Assembly (NCBI GenBank): GCA_016719535.1
Contig: JADJYX010000011.1
Span: forward strand, 1-64,000
Direction of reading: 5' to 3'
DNA length: 64,000 nucleotides
DNA from: Rubrivivax sp.
Lineage (GTDB): Bacteria; Pseudomonadota; Gammaproteobacteria; Burkholderiales; Burkholderiaceae_C
The position numbers and the translations under genes were made by a program. The notes beneath the pieces are model-generated. The model was not told where the DNA came from. It saw only the letters and a list, made by a program, of their open reading frames with translations, and did no database searches. Positions 1 through 8,303 of this stretch are shown piece after piece (positions within the stretch are counted from its first letter, which is position 1; each line of letters begins with the position of its first letter).

Positions 1-314
1 ACCGTCATCACCGGTACCAGGTTGAAGCCCTGGAACACAAAGCCGATGGCGTCGCGTCGCAGCAGCGTGGCCTGGGTTTCCGGTCAACGCGGCGACATTC
101 TGGCCGCGCAGGCTCACCTGGCCGCCGTCGGCGCGGTCGATCAGCCCGGCGATGTGCAGCAGGGTGCTCTTGCCGCTCCGAAGGGCCGGTCAGCGCCAGC
201 ATCTCGCCGCGGCGCAGCGACAGGTCCACGCCCTGCAGCGCACGCACCCCGTGCGTGCCCAGGCGGTAGGTCTTGTGCACGCCAGCCAGGCGGCACGTCG
301 GTGGCGGCGTCCAT
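1..314 (-). pseudogene. ABC transporter ATP-binding protein (LolD/MacB type), N-terminal part, frameshifted, cut by window edge
   Basis: This is the beginning of an ATPase subunit of a LolD/MacB-type ABC exporter, which would energise a membrane partner lying beyond the window edge. Reading leftwards from the ATG at 314, three frames must be joined. The first carries the start, the second reads VHKTYRLGTHGVRALQGVDL followed by the beginning of Walker A (LTGPS), and the third gives SGKSTLLHIAGLID and then a Q-loop stretch, GFVFQGFNLVPVMT, typical of the LolD/MacB group. Frameshifts fall near 295, 185 and 90. The start lies 2 nt after the stop of the exported-protein gene at 317, so the two were probably cotranscribed. 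The rest of the gene is outside the window. The family call is firm; whether the gene is truly broken is not known, because single-base errors would produce the same picture. Confidence 0.75.
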
Positions 315-316
315 GG

Positions 317-1033
317 TCACAGCGCCTTCAGCTGGTCGCGCGCAGCCGCGGCCTGCGGGGCATGGGTGGCGGCCGCCTTCTCCAGCCACTGGCGGCGCCG
401 CGCAGGCTGCTGGTCGGCGTCGGCCAGGCGGGCGGCGCGCAGCCACACCACCGCCTTGAAGGGCGCTGGGGCGGCGTCGAACAGCGGGTGCCCGAGCACT
501 TCGTCAGGCTGCTGGCGGCCCCGCTCGCGGCGGTTGAACATCACCGGCAGGTTGAGGAAGGTGGAGGCGGCAATGAAGCGCGCTTCCAGCACCGCCGGCA
601 CGCCGCGGTACAGCGGCGCCTCGTGCGCCGGGCCCAGCTGCGCCAGCGCCTTGTCGACCAGGGCCAGCCCATCCTCGGTGTGGCTCATCTTGCGCCAGGG
701 CAACCTCGTCGTCAGCGCGCGCATGGCCAGCGCAGCGCCGGCATAGGCGCGCAGCACGGGGTCGGCCGGGCGGGCGGCCGACAGCCGCGCCAGCCGCTCG
801 GCGGCGTCTTCGATGGCGGCGTGGTCGCCGGCACCGGCCTCGTCGAAGCGCGCCAGTGCGGCGGCCACCTCGGGGTCGGCCAGCTGGCTGGCGCCCGGCG
901 CAGCGCCCGCCTGGGCCGCCGCCGGTGGGCTGGCCACGAGCACGGCAGCCGACGTGACGGCCAGCAAGGTGGGCGGCAACAGCGCGTGCAGGCGGCGTGA
1001 CGACGCGCGGATCGGGAAGGACGGGGTCTGCAT
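317..1033 (-). CDS. Exported hypothetical protein, TPR-like
   Basis: A 238-residue protein of unknown function. The N-terminus has basic residues (RASSRR) followed by a hydrophobic run and an alanine-rich cleavage region ending near PPAAAQAG at about residue 43, so it is probably secreted to the periplasm. The mature part is alanine-rich and predicted to be largely helical, with repeated patterns such as RLARLSAARPADP and VVWLRAARLADADQQ that resemble tetratricopeptide-like helical hairpins. The gene sits immediately upstream of a LolD/MacB-type ATPase gene on the same strand. It may therefore be an accessory of that exporter, but this rests only on position. No catalytic motif is visible. 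Confidence 0.6.
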   Translation of the reverse strand: MQTPSFPIRASSRRLHALLPPTLLAVTSAAVLVASPPAAAQAGAAPGASQLADPEVAAALARFDEAGAGDHAAIEDAAERLARLSAARPADPVLRAYAGAALAMRALTTRLPWRKMSHTEDGLALVDKALAQLGPAHEAPLYRGVPAVLEARFIAASTFLNLPVMFNRRERGRQQPDEVLGHPLFDAAPAPFKAVVWLRAARLADADQQPARRRQWLEKAAATHAPQAAAARDQLKAL

Positions 1034-1234
1034 GGCGGCTCCTCGGGGCTGGGATGCCGTGCATGCTGGCCATCGCCGCCGCCGCCGTCAGCGGCCGGGC
1101 GACGAAAGGCCGATGGGAGGTGTGAAGTGGCGGTGGGGGCGTGAAATGCGGAGCGGGATGGGGGCGGGGTGCTGGCAACTGCGGGCGCTTCACGCCCGGG
1201 GCTTGTGTGCCAGGACGATCGATCTCGCGGGTGG

Positions 1235-2362
1235 TCAGGGCCGCCGGCCCGCCCGCCAGCGGCAAAGACCCCCGAGCAAGACGGCGAGCAGCAGCGACAC
1301 GATCAAGAACCAGGCACCGAAGACAGCAAGGGCATAGCCGATGTCCAGGGCATCACCGTCACCGAGCCGGAACTCGCGTTGCGCATCGTGCGCAAGCCCC
1401 AGAGACAGGGCGGCCGCGCCGGCCAGCGCGCCGCCTGCCAGCGCCAGACACAGCCACCACCGGCAGCCGCGGCGTCGGGAATGCGGCTCGGCGCCGCCAT
1501 CCTGGCCTGCCCCTTCCGTGTCCCAGGGCTGGGTGTCGTACAGCGCCTGTACCCGGGCGCCGTAATGGTTGACCCGGGTGGCGTTGATGTTGTTGTAGAG
1601 GGTGGCCACATGCGACACCGGGGCGTCAGGCGGCAAATGCGCGCGGATGCGCAACAGCATCTCTGCGCCGGCCCGGATGTTGGGCTCTGCCTTCTCGAGA
1701 TCGCTGCGTGATCCGAAGGTGTTGCCCCAGTAGGCGACATTGATGTTCATCGGCAGGATGGACTTGTTCCGGCCGATCGCCGAGAGCGGCGCATCGTAGT
1801 AGCCATGCGTCGTTTCCATGTACATGATGGCGCTGATCAGCCTGGCATCGACGCCGGTGTCCCTGGCCACTCTGGCAATGGTGGCGCTGTGCCGGTTGAC
1901 CGCCGAGAACGAGGACAGTTCGACCAGCGGTTTGCTCCCATCGGCCGCGCTGTTGTCGGCAATCTTGAACCAGCAGGTCGAGCGCTGGTCGACCATGGCC
2001 GCCTTGCGGCTGCCCGGCGGGCAGTCCGGCGCCTCCTCGCACAGGCCACCCGACAGCGGGTCCGGCAGGTAGACGACGCCGGGCCGGTCATCCTTGCTGA
2101 AGATGTAGTTGCGGCCGTCGGCTGTTCGCTTGCGGCAACCGACCTGGTGGTACAGGTACCAGTTGATCTCGGCAGGATCGCGGGTGCGGAAGTTGTAGAA
2201 GCAAAGATCGAGTGCCGACATGCCTTTCGACACGACTTCGCTGCGCGTGGCCAGCGTGAACCAGCTGTCGCCGTCGTTCACCTTGTGCTGCAGCGCGTCC
2301 GCAGGACGGTAGCCCAGCTCCGGCCTGGCTGGCTTCCTCTCGATCGCGTTGCCTGCGCCCAT
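1235..2362 (-). CDS. LysM-like / lysozyme-like peptidoglycan hydrolase with C-terminal membrane segments
   Basis: A 375-residue protein. The ATG at 2362 is chosen over a GTG at 2410 because an ideal AGGAGG lies 8 nt upstream of it. Residues of about 25-105 look like a degenerate LysM domain: VNDGDSWFTLATR at the front, DPAEINWYLYHQVGC, then DGRNYIFS and VVYLP. Residues of about 165-290 resemble the lysozyme/lytic-transglycosylase fold, with a candidate catalytic Glu in SAIMYMETTHGYYD, then NIRAGAEMLLRI and ATLYNNINATRVNHYGARV. Two hydrophobic helices close the protein (about 310-330 and 345-368), with no N-terminal signal peptide. Such combinations occur in secreted cell-wall-degrading effectors, but no secretion genes are nearby. 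Cell-wall hydrolysis is an inference from fold motifs. Confidence 0.6.
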   Translation of the reverse strand: MGAGNAIERKPARPELGYRPADALQHKVNDGDSWFTLATRSEVVSKGMSALDLCFYNFRTRDPAEINWYLYHQVGCRKRTADGRNYIFSKDDRPGVVYLPDPLSGGLCEEAPDCPPGSRKAAMVDQRSTCWFKIADNSAADGSKPLVELSSFSAVNRHSATIARVARDTGVDARLISAIMYMETTHGYYDAPLSAIGRNKSILPMNINVAYWGNTFGSRSDLEKAEPNIRAGAEMLLRIRAHLPPDAPVSHVATLYNNINATRVNHYGARVQALYDTQPWDTEGAGQDGGAEPHSRRRGCRWWLCLALAGGALAGAAALSLGLAHDAQREFRLGDGDALDIGYALAVFGAWFLIVSLLLAVLLGGLCRWRAGRRP

Positions 2363-2983
2363 GATGCGGCCTCCTGCCGGATGCGCGGCCGTCGCGGGTG
2401 CGCCGGCCACCAGCCATGGTAGCCAGGTGCCGCGCGCTTGGCTGCATCGACCGTCGCGGCGGGTCCCTCATCCTGTCGATCCGGACCGCGCGGCGTCGAT
2501 CCGGACATCGCCCGCAGCCCGCTGGGGACGTCGGCGGCTGACGGTCGATGGGCTCGATGACCCCTGTGATCGCCCCCTTGAATGGAGGGGAAAGGTGTGG
2601 TCCACAACCTCGATCCAGCCAACGTCGATCCCGACATCCGAGGCCTGCACGCGAGCGTGGGCTCGACGAACGCCCCGCAGGATGGGCCCGGGCAGACCGC
2701 GCTGGCCGCTGCGGACGCTTGCCGTCTGCTGCTGACTTGCCAGCTCGAAGGTCGGGTGGTGTTGCGGTGGCCGTCGGGGTTCGGCGCGGCGATCGGCTGC
2801 TGCAGCGTGATGCGGCCGCACGGCCTGCCTGCGTCGCCGGCCGTTGCACGCCGCCTGAACGCGAAAGAGGGGCCCGGGCGGGTACTGGCTCCGCGGCGCG
2901 GTGACCAGGCCGTCGACGCCTGCGCCTCGAGGGGCGACCCGGTCACCCAGGGTGCCTGGGCCCGGTGACCGCTCGTGCAGCGA
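2363..2983. other. 621-nt stretch with no supported gene
   Basis: Between the lysozyme-like gene and the CopD-like gene. Several open frames exist on both strands, but none has a recognisable family or a convincing ribosome binding site. The frame from 2582 to 2968 on the plus strand is the least unlikely one, and its product matches nothing recognised. The stretch must include the promoter of the lysozyme-like gene. No clear repeat or terminator is visible. Confidence 0.5.
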
Positions 2984-3460
2984 TCAAGGCGTCCAGCGCA
3001 TCAGCGTGGCGAGCAGGATCACGATGCCCAGGCCGAGGTTGATCGAGACCCACGTGCGGATGCGTGCCAGCGCCGCGCCACCGGCAGCCCATGCGGACGC
3101 CGCCACGGCGCGGTCGAGCTTGCGGTAGAGCACGAAGCGGATGTGCAGGAAGATCGCCACCATCACCACGCCCAGCACCGCCATGATGGTCCAGGCCAGC
3201 GGCATCTCGAAGCTGCCGCCCGACTGCACGACCTGCCTGGCCACGCGGCCCAGCATCCACACACCGCTGGCCAGCGTCAGCAGCGAGGCCGCCAGCACGG
3301 CCTGGAAGAAGCGGCCGAGCACGTCGTGCATCAGCCGCAGCCGCAGGGGCGCTTCGAGCGGGGCGACGGCCGGACGCAGGAAGAAATGCGCAAACACCAT
3401 GCCACCGATCCACACGATGATGGACAGCAGGTGAAGGGTCTTGAGGGTTGCATCGATCAT
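2984..3460 (-). CDS. CopD-like integral membrane protein
   Basis: A 158-residue inner-membrane protein with four predicted helices (about residues 5-27, 45-68, 86-108 and 132-153). The N-terminal LHLLSIIVWIGGMVFAHFF and the arginine-rich loops are typical of the CopD-domain family, in which conserved histidines sit in the helices; some members act in copper or haem handling and many are uncharacterised. The start at 3460 gives the normal family length, with GGGAC-type spacing upstream. It lies 13 nt downstream of the ExoD-family gene on the same strand, so the two probably share a transcript. Copper transport should not be assumed, since no copper-binding partner is present nearby. Confidence 0.8.
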   Translation of the reverse strand: MIDATLKTLHLLSIIVWIGGMVFAHFFLRPAVAPLEAPLRLRLMHDVLGRFFQAVLAASLLTLASGVWMLGRVARQVVQSGGSFEMPLAWTIMAVLGVVMVAIFLHIRFVLYRKLDRAVAASAWAAGGAALARIRTWVSINLGLGIVILLATLMRWTP

Positions 3461-3473
3461 CGAAAAGTCCCGT

Positions 3474-4079
3474 TCATATCAAAAACCAGTCCAGGATCCA
3501 CGCGCTGCCCCAGGCCCATGCCACCAGCATCAGACCCGCGGTGGCAAACAGCGCCAGCCCCGCCATCGCCAGCCCCAGGACAAGCGCAACCCCATCGCGA
3601 AAGACCAGCCCCAGCCCGACGAGCATCAGCGCCAGCGCCGGCAGCATGTTGCCGAAGGGAATCGGCAGCACGATGATGAGGGCCATCACCCCGATCGCAG
3701 CGGCGGTCCCTGACCGCGCGCGCGCGACTGCAAGGTGGCTCAGCCGGGCCCTGGCGAAGCGTCCGGCCATGGCATAGGCAGATGCCAGCATCCCCAGCAC
3801 CCGCCGCGCCCAGTGGTGCGGCAACTCGAGTTCGGCCACCCGCCGGGGCAGGCAAGCGCAGGCGTGGCCGCGCCACATCGCCGCCGCCAGCGCCGCGATC
3901 CCCAGGCCGAGCACGGTGCCCACGCCCGGCACGGGCAGCAGGCAGGGCGCTGCCATCAGCAGCAGCAAGGTGCCGTGCGCCGCAGGCCCATGGGCCTGCC
4001 CCAGCGTTTGCATCGACACCCGCCCGGCGGGCAGGGCAGCGGCTGCTTCACGCAGCCGCTGCACGATGGATTCGGTCAT
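3474..4079 (-). CDS. ExoD family membrane protein
   Basis: A 201-residue protein of the ExoD family (named for Rhizobium exopolysaccharide synthesis; biochemical role unknown). Signature features are the hydrophobic ALLLLMAAPCLLPVPGVGTVLG-like segment near residues 35-60 and a C-terminal half with three or four membrane helices containing ALIIVLPIPFGNMLPALALM. The ATG at 4079 is preceded by AGCAGGA at suitable distance. It is followed after 13 nt by the CopD-like gene, and the CaxA-type exchanger gene lies 69 nt upstream on the same strand, so the three membrane-protein genes may form one unit. Function beyond family membership cannot be read from the sequence. Confidence 0.8.
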   Translation of the reverse strand: MTESIVQRLREAAAALPAGRVSMQTLGQAHGPAAHGTLLLLMAAPCLLPVPGVGTVLGLGIAALAAAMWRGHACACLPRRVAELELPHHWARRVLGMLASAYAMAGRFARARLSHLAVARARSGTAAAIGVMALIIVLPIPFGNMLPALALMLVGLGLVFRDGVALVLGLAMAGLALFATAGLMLVAWAWGSAWILDWFLI

Positions 4080-4148
4080 GTCCTGCTTCCGTCGCTGCCC
4101 CGCCAGGCAGGGGTGGGATCGAGCCGTCTGTCGGGCGCGCCCATCGAT

Positions 4149-5234
4149 TCACGACACGGTTGTTGCGGCCGGACGGCGGATCATCACCACCACCAGGGTC
4201 ACCACGGTCAAGGGCACGACGAAGCCGAGCATCACGCCGGAGAAGGCCTGCAGCGCGTCGTGCTGCTGCGCGGCCAGGATCAGGTAGGCCACGTAGGCCA
4301 CGTAATAGCCGAGGAAGACGCCGCCTTCCCAGCGCGCAATCTCGCGGCCGCTGATGAAGACCGGCAGGCAGGCGAGTGCCACCGCCAGCATGACCCAGAT
4401 GTCGAAGGCCAGCAGCGACGGTGCCACCAGCAGGCCCATGTCGCCCGACACCAGCCCCGACAAGCCCAGACAGCCCAGGATGTTGAAGGTGCTGCTGCCG
4501 ACGACATTGCCGACCGCGATGTCGCGTTCCCCTTTGAGCGCGGCCGCGACGCTGGTGGCCACCTCGGGCATGCTGGTGCCCGCGGCGACGATGGTCAGGC
4601 CGATGACGAGGTCGCTCACGCCCAGGGCCCGGGCAAAACCGACCGCGGCCTGCACCAGGTAGTCCGAGCCGAACACCAGTGCGGCCAGGCCGACGGCGAT
4701 GAGGCCGATCTGCACCGCCCAGTGGCTGTCCCAGGCGCCGACCGCGGCGGGCGCGACCGACCCTGCAAACTCGTCCTGGGCGGCCCGGGTCTCGCGTCGC
4801 GACTGCACGACCAGGAAGACGGTGTAGGCCAACAGCAGCGCAAACAGCAGTCCACCCTCCAGGAACGAGAGCTTGCCGTCGAGCGTCAAGGCCAGCAGCA
4901 GCAGGCTCGCGCCCAGCATGATCGGCACTTCCTGCCGGATCAGCTGGCTGTTGACCACCAGCGGCGCGATGAGGGCACTGATGCCCAGGATGAACAGCAC
5001 GTTGAAGATGTTGCTGCCCACCACGTTGCCGATGCCGATGTCGGTCCTGCCGTCGAGCACGGCGCCGACGCTCACGGCAAGCTCGGGTGCACTGGTGCCG
5101 AAGGCGACGATGGTCAGCCCGACGACGAGCCGGCTGATGCCGAACGACAGGGCCAGCCTGGACGCGCCGCGCACCAGCACGTTGGCGCCGATGACCAGCA
5201 GCATCAGGCCGCCCAGAAACATGAGCAGGTTCAC
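4149..5234 (-). CDS. Calcium/sodium antiporter, CaxA/YrbG family
   Basis: A 361-residue inner-membrane cation exchanger of the Ca/CA superfamily (YrbG branch, K+-dependent Na+/Ca2+ exchanger-related), expected to extrude Ca2+ in exchange for monovalent cations. The protein shows the internal duplication of the family, with the two alpha-repeat signatures GTSAPELAVS (residues 46-55) and GTSMPEVATS (about 217-226), each followed by VGN-VVGS-NIFN-type segments (GNVVGSNIFNVL, GNVVGSSTFNIL). About ten hydrophobic helices fill the rest. Length is normal. Upstream (5235-5361) lies a short gap before the next minus-strand membrane gene. Cation specificity cannot be decided from sequence. Confidence 0.92.
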   Translation of the reverse strand: MNLLMFLGGLMLLVIGANVLVRGASRLALSFGISRLVVGLTIVAFGTSAPELAVSVGAVLDGRTDIGIGNVVGSNIFNVLFILGISALIAPLVVNSQLIRQEVPIMLGASLLLLALTLDGKLSFLEGGLLFALLLAYTVFLVVQSRRETRAAQDEFAGSVAPAAVGAWDSHWAVQIGLIAVGLAALVFGSDYLVQAAVGFARALGVSDLVIGLTIVAAGTSMPEVATSVAAALKGERDIAVGNVVGSSTFNILGCLGLSGLVSGDMGLLVAPSLLAFDIWVMLAVALACLPVFISGREIARWEGGVFLGYYVAYVAYLILAAQQHDALQAFSGVMLGFVVPLTVVTLVVVMIRRPAATTVS

Positions 5235-5361
5235 GATCGGGCACCGTCACGGCAGCGATCTGGAAACCGCACAGCGGTCCGCAGCGGGGGCCATGGCGCC
5301 GTCACGGCATCCGATCGACGTGCTGCCGTCGCGTCGTGTCGGCCCGAGATGGGCCAAGCCG

Positions 5362-5778
5362 TCATGCGGCCGCCTGAGGGTGCGGCTGGGGAGGGCCGCC
5401 GCCGCCGCCGCGGCGGCGCCACATCGCAATCAGCAGGTGCAGGCCCGCCCCCAGCAGCACGAGCAGCACGCTGCCGAAGCCCCAGATCGCCCAGGCCAGC
5501 ACGCTCAGGCCGCCAGCCAGTGCCGGCGCGGCCTGAAGCAGACCGTCGACAGCCTGTGCCAGGACAGCCAGCAGCGACGTCATCGCCTGCACGATCTCCG
5601 GTGGCGCCCAGGCGGCCAGCCAGTCCGGCAGACGAAGGTCTCCGGCGCCCGCTGCGGCGCCCGTCAACGCGCCGGCGTTGGAGACCGTCCATGCGGCGAC
5701 GGCATGCAGCGCCCAGGCTGTCACCGACCAGAGCGCCAGCAGGCTGAACACCACGAACCAGCTGAGTGCGTAGAACAT
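5362..5778 (-). CDS. Hypothetical membrane protein
   Basis: A 138-residue protein with two clear hydrophobic helices (about 5-32, beginning FYALSWFVVFSLLALWSV, and 90-118, LSVLAWAIWGFGSVLLVLLG) separated by an amphipathic stretch, then a basic RRR and glycine/proline-rich tail. The start at 5778 has AGGGAA about 8 nt upstream. It is transcribed divergently from the NhaR-like regulator with 113 nt between the two starts, the classical arrangement of a LysR-family regulator and its target, so it may be under that regulator's control. No family is recognised. Confidence 0.6.
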   Translation of the reverse strand: MFYALSWFVVFSLLALWSVTAWALHAVAAWTVSNAGALTGAAAGAGDLRLPDWLAAWAPPEIVQAMTSLLAVLAQAVDGLLQAAPALAGGLSVLAWAIWGFGSVLLVLLGAGLHLLIAMWRRRGGGGGPPQPHPQAAA

Positions 5779-5891
5779 GATCGATTCCCTTTTTGATGAA
5801 CGATGGCGGGCGCGATTCTTCCCCTGCTCAGGATTCGAACAAACCAGCGTCAGACAGACATAGACTTCGGACTTTCCGATGTGGAGCGGCC
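5779..5891. promoter_or_regulatory. Divergent promoter region between membrane protein and NhaR-like regulator
   Basis: This 113-nt gap is AT-richer than its surroundings (runs such as ccctttttgatg and gacatagacttcgg) and must carry the promoters of both divergent genes. LysR regulators normally bind such gaps at T-N11-A sites; no single convincing box stands out. GGAG at 5883-5886 acts as the ribosome binding site for the GTG start at 5892. Confidence 0.4.
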
Positions 5892-6773
5892 GTGCTCAAC
5901 TACCGCCATCTGTACTACTTCTGGGTCGTCACCAAGGAAGGCGGGTTCGCCCGTGCCGCCGAACGGCTGGACATGGCGGTGCAGACCATCAGTGCGCAGG
6001 TGCGCGAGCTCGAGAAGGCGCTCGGCCACCAGCTGCTCAAGCCCGCCGGCCGCGGCGTCGCCTTGACCGAGCCGGGCCAGGCCGCCTTCGCCCGCGCCGA
6101 GGAGATCTTTCAGCTCGGCCAGCTGATCCCCGACGAAGTGCGGGAGGCGGCCAGTGGCAAGGTTGCCCGCCTGGCCGTCGGCCTGTCGGACGGCATTTCC
6201 AAGCTGGCCGCGCATGCGCTGCTGGAGTCCGTGCTCGCCACGCCCTCGTTGCGTCTGGTCTGTCACGAAGGCGAGTTCGAGCAACTCCTGGCCGAACTGG
6301 CGCTGCATCACCTGGACCTGGTGCTGGCCGGCCAACCGGCACCGCGCAACCCCAACCTTCGCCTGACGAGCGAACGGCTGGTCGAATCGCCGGTCGACTG
6401 GTATGGGCCCGCCGCCCATGTGCACAAGGCCGATGTGGACCGGTTTCCGCAATCGCTCGACCGTCTGCCCGTGCTGTTGCCGACCGGCCACTCGGCGCTG
6501 CGCCCCACCCTCGATCGCTGGTTCGAGGCCCACGGCTTGCGGCCGCACGTCGTCGGCGAGTTCGAGGACAGCGCGCTGATGGCGGTATTTTCCGCGCGCG
6601 GGCTGGGCGTATTCCCGGTCAGCCGCCTGGGTGCAAGCGACGTGGGCCTGATGCGGGGACTGCGCCTGCTCGGGCGCTGCGACGGCGTGAAGGACGAGAT
6701 CCACGCCATCCGCTCACGCCGCGGACAGCACCACCCGCTGGTGCTGCAGGTCATCGCCGCGGCGCGCGCCTGA
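5892..6773 (+). CDS. nhaR: LysR-family transcriptional regulator, NhaR-like
   Basis: A 293-residue DNA-binding regulator. The GTG at 5892 is preferred over an upstream ATG at 5793 because LNYRHLYYFWVVTKEGGFAR directly follows, as in NhaR, and GGAG sits just upstream. Residues 5-60 form the winged helix-turn-helix (AAERLDMAVQTISAQVRELE); the rest is the substrate-binding-like sensor domain. NhaR proteins activate Na+/H+ antiporter genes in response to sodium; no nhaA is in the window, but a divergent membrane protein gene and a Ca2+/Na+ exchanger gene lie upstream. The family assignment is good; the inducer and targets are inferred. It ends 10 nt before the convergent TerB-like gene. Confidence 0.85.
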   Translation: MLNYRHLYYFWVVTKEGGFARAAERLDMAVQTISAQVRELEKALGHQLLKPAGRGVALTEPGQAAFARAEEIFQLGQLIPDEVREAASGKVARLAVGLSDGISKLAAHALLESVLATPSLRLVCHEGEFEQLLAELALHHLDLVLAGQPAPRNPNLRLTSERLVESPVDWYGPAAHVHKADVDRFPQSLDRLPVLLPTGHSALRPTLDRWFEAHGLRPHVVGEFEDSALMAVFSARGLGVFPVSRLGASDVGLMRGLRLLGRCDGVKDEIHAIRSRRGQHHPLVLQVIAAARA

Positions 6774-6783
6774 GCTCGCGCGT

Positions 6784-7218
6784 TCAGGCGGCCTGCGGGT
6801 CGGCAGCGAGCAGGCTGTCTGCCTGTGCTTCGTCGCCGATGCCCCAATGGCGGCGGGCAGCCGACAGTACCAGCGCTTCGCCGTCGGCCAGATGGCGGTC
6901 GGCGCGCGCGGCCGCGACCGCGAGCCGCAGCACCCGGCGCTGCAGCCCCGGCTCGTCCACCTCGGCCAGCAGCGACGCCAGCACGCCGTCGTCCACGCTG
7001 GCCATCATCGACCCACCGGCATGGGCACCCAACAGGAGGTCCTCGCACAGCGACTGGACGATGTGCGGCATGCCGTCGGCCGCCAGTCCCAGCTGGCGCG
7101 GCCCGTCGAGCTGATTCCAGGCATCGAATTCCGACCGGCAGACATGGCCGTCGGCGATGAGGACGATGGCCACGATGCGTGCAGCGGCTTCCGGGCTGTT
7201 GCGGGGGTAGGAGCGCAT
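6784..7218 (-). CDS. TerB/DjlA-like domain protein
   Basis: A 144-residue soluble, helical protein with two repeat-like segments, ARIVAIVLIADGHVCRSE and VAAARADRHLADGEALVLSA. Both match the acidic helix pattern (alpha-x-ADG-x(2,3)-E) of TerB-like domains, which bind metal ions at conserved acidic residues and occur as stand-alone proteins in stress and envelope contexts. AGGAAG lies about 9 nt before the ATG at 7218. It faces the NhaR-like gene tail to tail. No tellurite-resistance operon is present, so a role in tellurite resistance should not be assumed. The exact family member is uncertain. Confidence 0.6.
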   Translation of the reverse strand: MRSYPRNSPEAAARIVAIVLIADGHVCRSEFDAWNQLDGPRQLGLAADGMPHIVQSLCEDLLLGAHAGGSMMASVDDGVLASLLAEVDEPGLQRRVLRLAVAAARADRHLADGEALVLSAARRHWGIGDEAQADSLLAADPQAA

Positions 7219-7390
7219 GGCGTTGTCTTCCTGTCGTGAGGGGTTGGGGTGTCGGGCCGGTCAGTTGCACCGGCGGCGGCGGTGCTGCAGGCCTGTGACA
7301 TGCGGCTGCGCGGCCCGGACCGTGAGTCGCTGGTCAGCCACGAAGGGCTGGAGGGGCCGGCCGCGATGTCGTGTGGGCATGGCTGAATGT

Positions 7391-7422
7391 GAATCCGCTG
7401 TGGATTCTGAAAAAGCAGAATC
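7391..7422. other. Two overlapping, mutually exclusive stem-loops in a low-GC patch
   Basis: Within the 284-nt gap (7219-7502) upstream of the TerB-like gene, GAATCC (7391-7396) pairs with GGATTC (7402-7407), and GATTCTG (7403-7409) pairs with CAGAATC (7416-7422). The two stems share 7403-7407, so only one can form at a time. The patch is clearly AT-richer than the flanks. It could be an attenuator in the TerB-gene leader or a terminator region for the phosphoesterase gene upstream; no long U-run follows either stem. The rest of the gap shows nothing else. Confidence 0.35.
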
Positions 7423-7502
7423 TCCGTGACCCGACATTCGGCTAAACCGAACTTCCGGACAACCCGGTGCCACCGCTGCACGGGGCCGGGAGCGCGCACG
7501 CT

Positions 7503-8303
7503 TCAGGCCCGGGCCGGGTGGACTGTGCTGACCACGGTGCGGACAAAGGCCCGGGCGCCTCGCGCGTAGTCCCACTGCTCGATGAGGCAGCCGCCCTGGG
7601 GTGCGACCGCGCCCTGCCAGCGCAGCAGGTTGACCGAATTCGGAACGCCCTCGCGCACCCGCGACGAGACGGCCGTTCCTGCCTGCACCGCCCACATCGG
7701 TCGTGCCAGGCCGTGCAGCGCCTGCACGTAGGGCAGATGGATGTGCCCGCCCATGACGAGGTCGGCACCGGCGGCAGCCCAGCGCCGCAATGCGGCGGCA
7801 TGGCCGCGCAGGCGGTTCGATGCGTCTTCCGCCCGTGTCACGGCCACGGGCTGGTGCACCACCACCACGCGCAACTGGCCGGCCGCGGCGCCCGCCAGCA
7901 GCCGCGCCACGCGGTCGACCTGAGGCCCGGAGATCTCGCCATGCTTGTGGCGCCAGACCCGCGTGGTGTTGACGCACACCACCATCAGGTCGGGCGCGCA
8001 GTGCACGGGTTCGAGGTCGTCACCAAAGGCCGCGATGTATCGCCCGTAGGGACGGCGCAGGCGTGCCCACGGCTCGAACAGCGGCAGGTCGTGGTTGCCC
8101 GGAACGGCCAGCACCGGCACGCGCAGGCGGTCCGTGAAGGCGCGGGCCGCGCGGAACTGCGCCGGCCGTGCGCGCTGCGTGATGTCGCCCGACAGCACGA
8201 GCAGATCGGGCTGCTGCTGGCGCGCCAGCATGACCAGCGCTTCGACGACCTCCGCTTGCTCGGTGCCGAAGTGCGGGTCCGAGATCTGCAGCAGGATGCT
8301 CAC
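7503..8303 (-). CDS. Metallophosphoesterase (calcineurin-like)
   Basis: A 266-residue phosphoesterase of the calcineurin-like family (CpdA/Icc branch by length). All metal-binding motifs are in order: SDPHFG (residues 8-13), LSGDITQ (about 37-43), VPGNHDLP (about 67-74), VVVHQPV (about 149-155) and MGGHIHLP (about 184-191), so it should bind two metal ions and cleave phosphomonoesters or phosphodiesters. Its start overlaps the stop of the lipid-kinase gene by 4 nt (ATGA), so the two are probably translated together, which suggests a phospholipid or phosphorylated-lipid substrate. CpdA-like cAMP hydrolysis is the alternative. The substrate cannot be read from the sequence. Confidence 0.88.
   Translation of the reverse strand: MSILLQISDPHFGTEQAEVVEALVMLARQQQPDLLVLSGDITQRARPAQFRAARAFTDRLRVPVLAVPGNHDLPLFEPWARLRRPYGRYIAAFGDDLEPVHCAPDLMVVCVNTTRVWRHKHGEISGPQVDRVARLLAGAAAGQLRVVVVHQPVAVTRAEDASNRLRGHAAALRRWAAAGADLVMGGHIHLPYVQALHGLARPMWAVQAGTAVSSRVREGVPNSVNLLRWQGAVAPQGGCLIEQWDYARGARAFVRTVVSTVHPARA

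Noticed and set aside
2582..2968. A 128-residue plus-strand frame in the gap before the CopD-like gene
   Set aside because: No recognisable family, no convincing ribosome binding site and mixed composition; kept as unexplained DNA.
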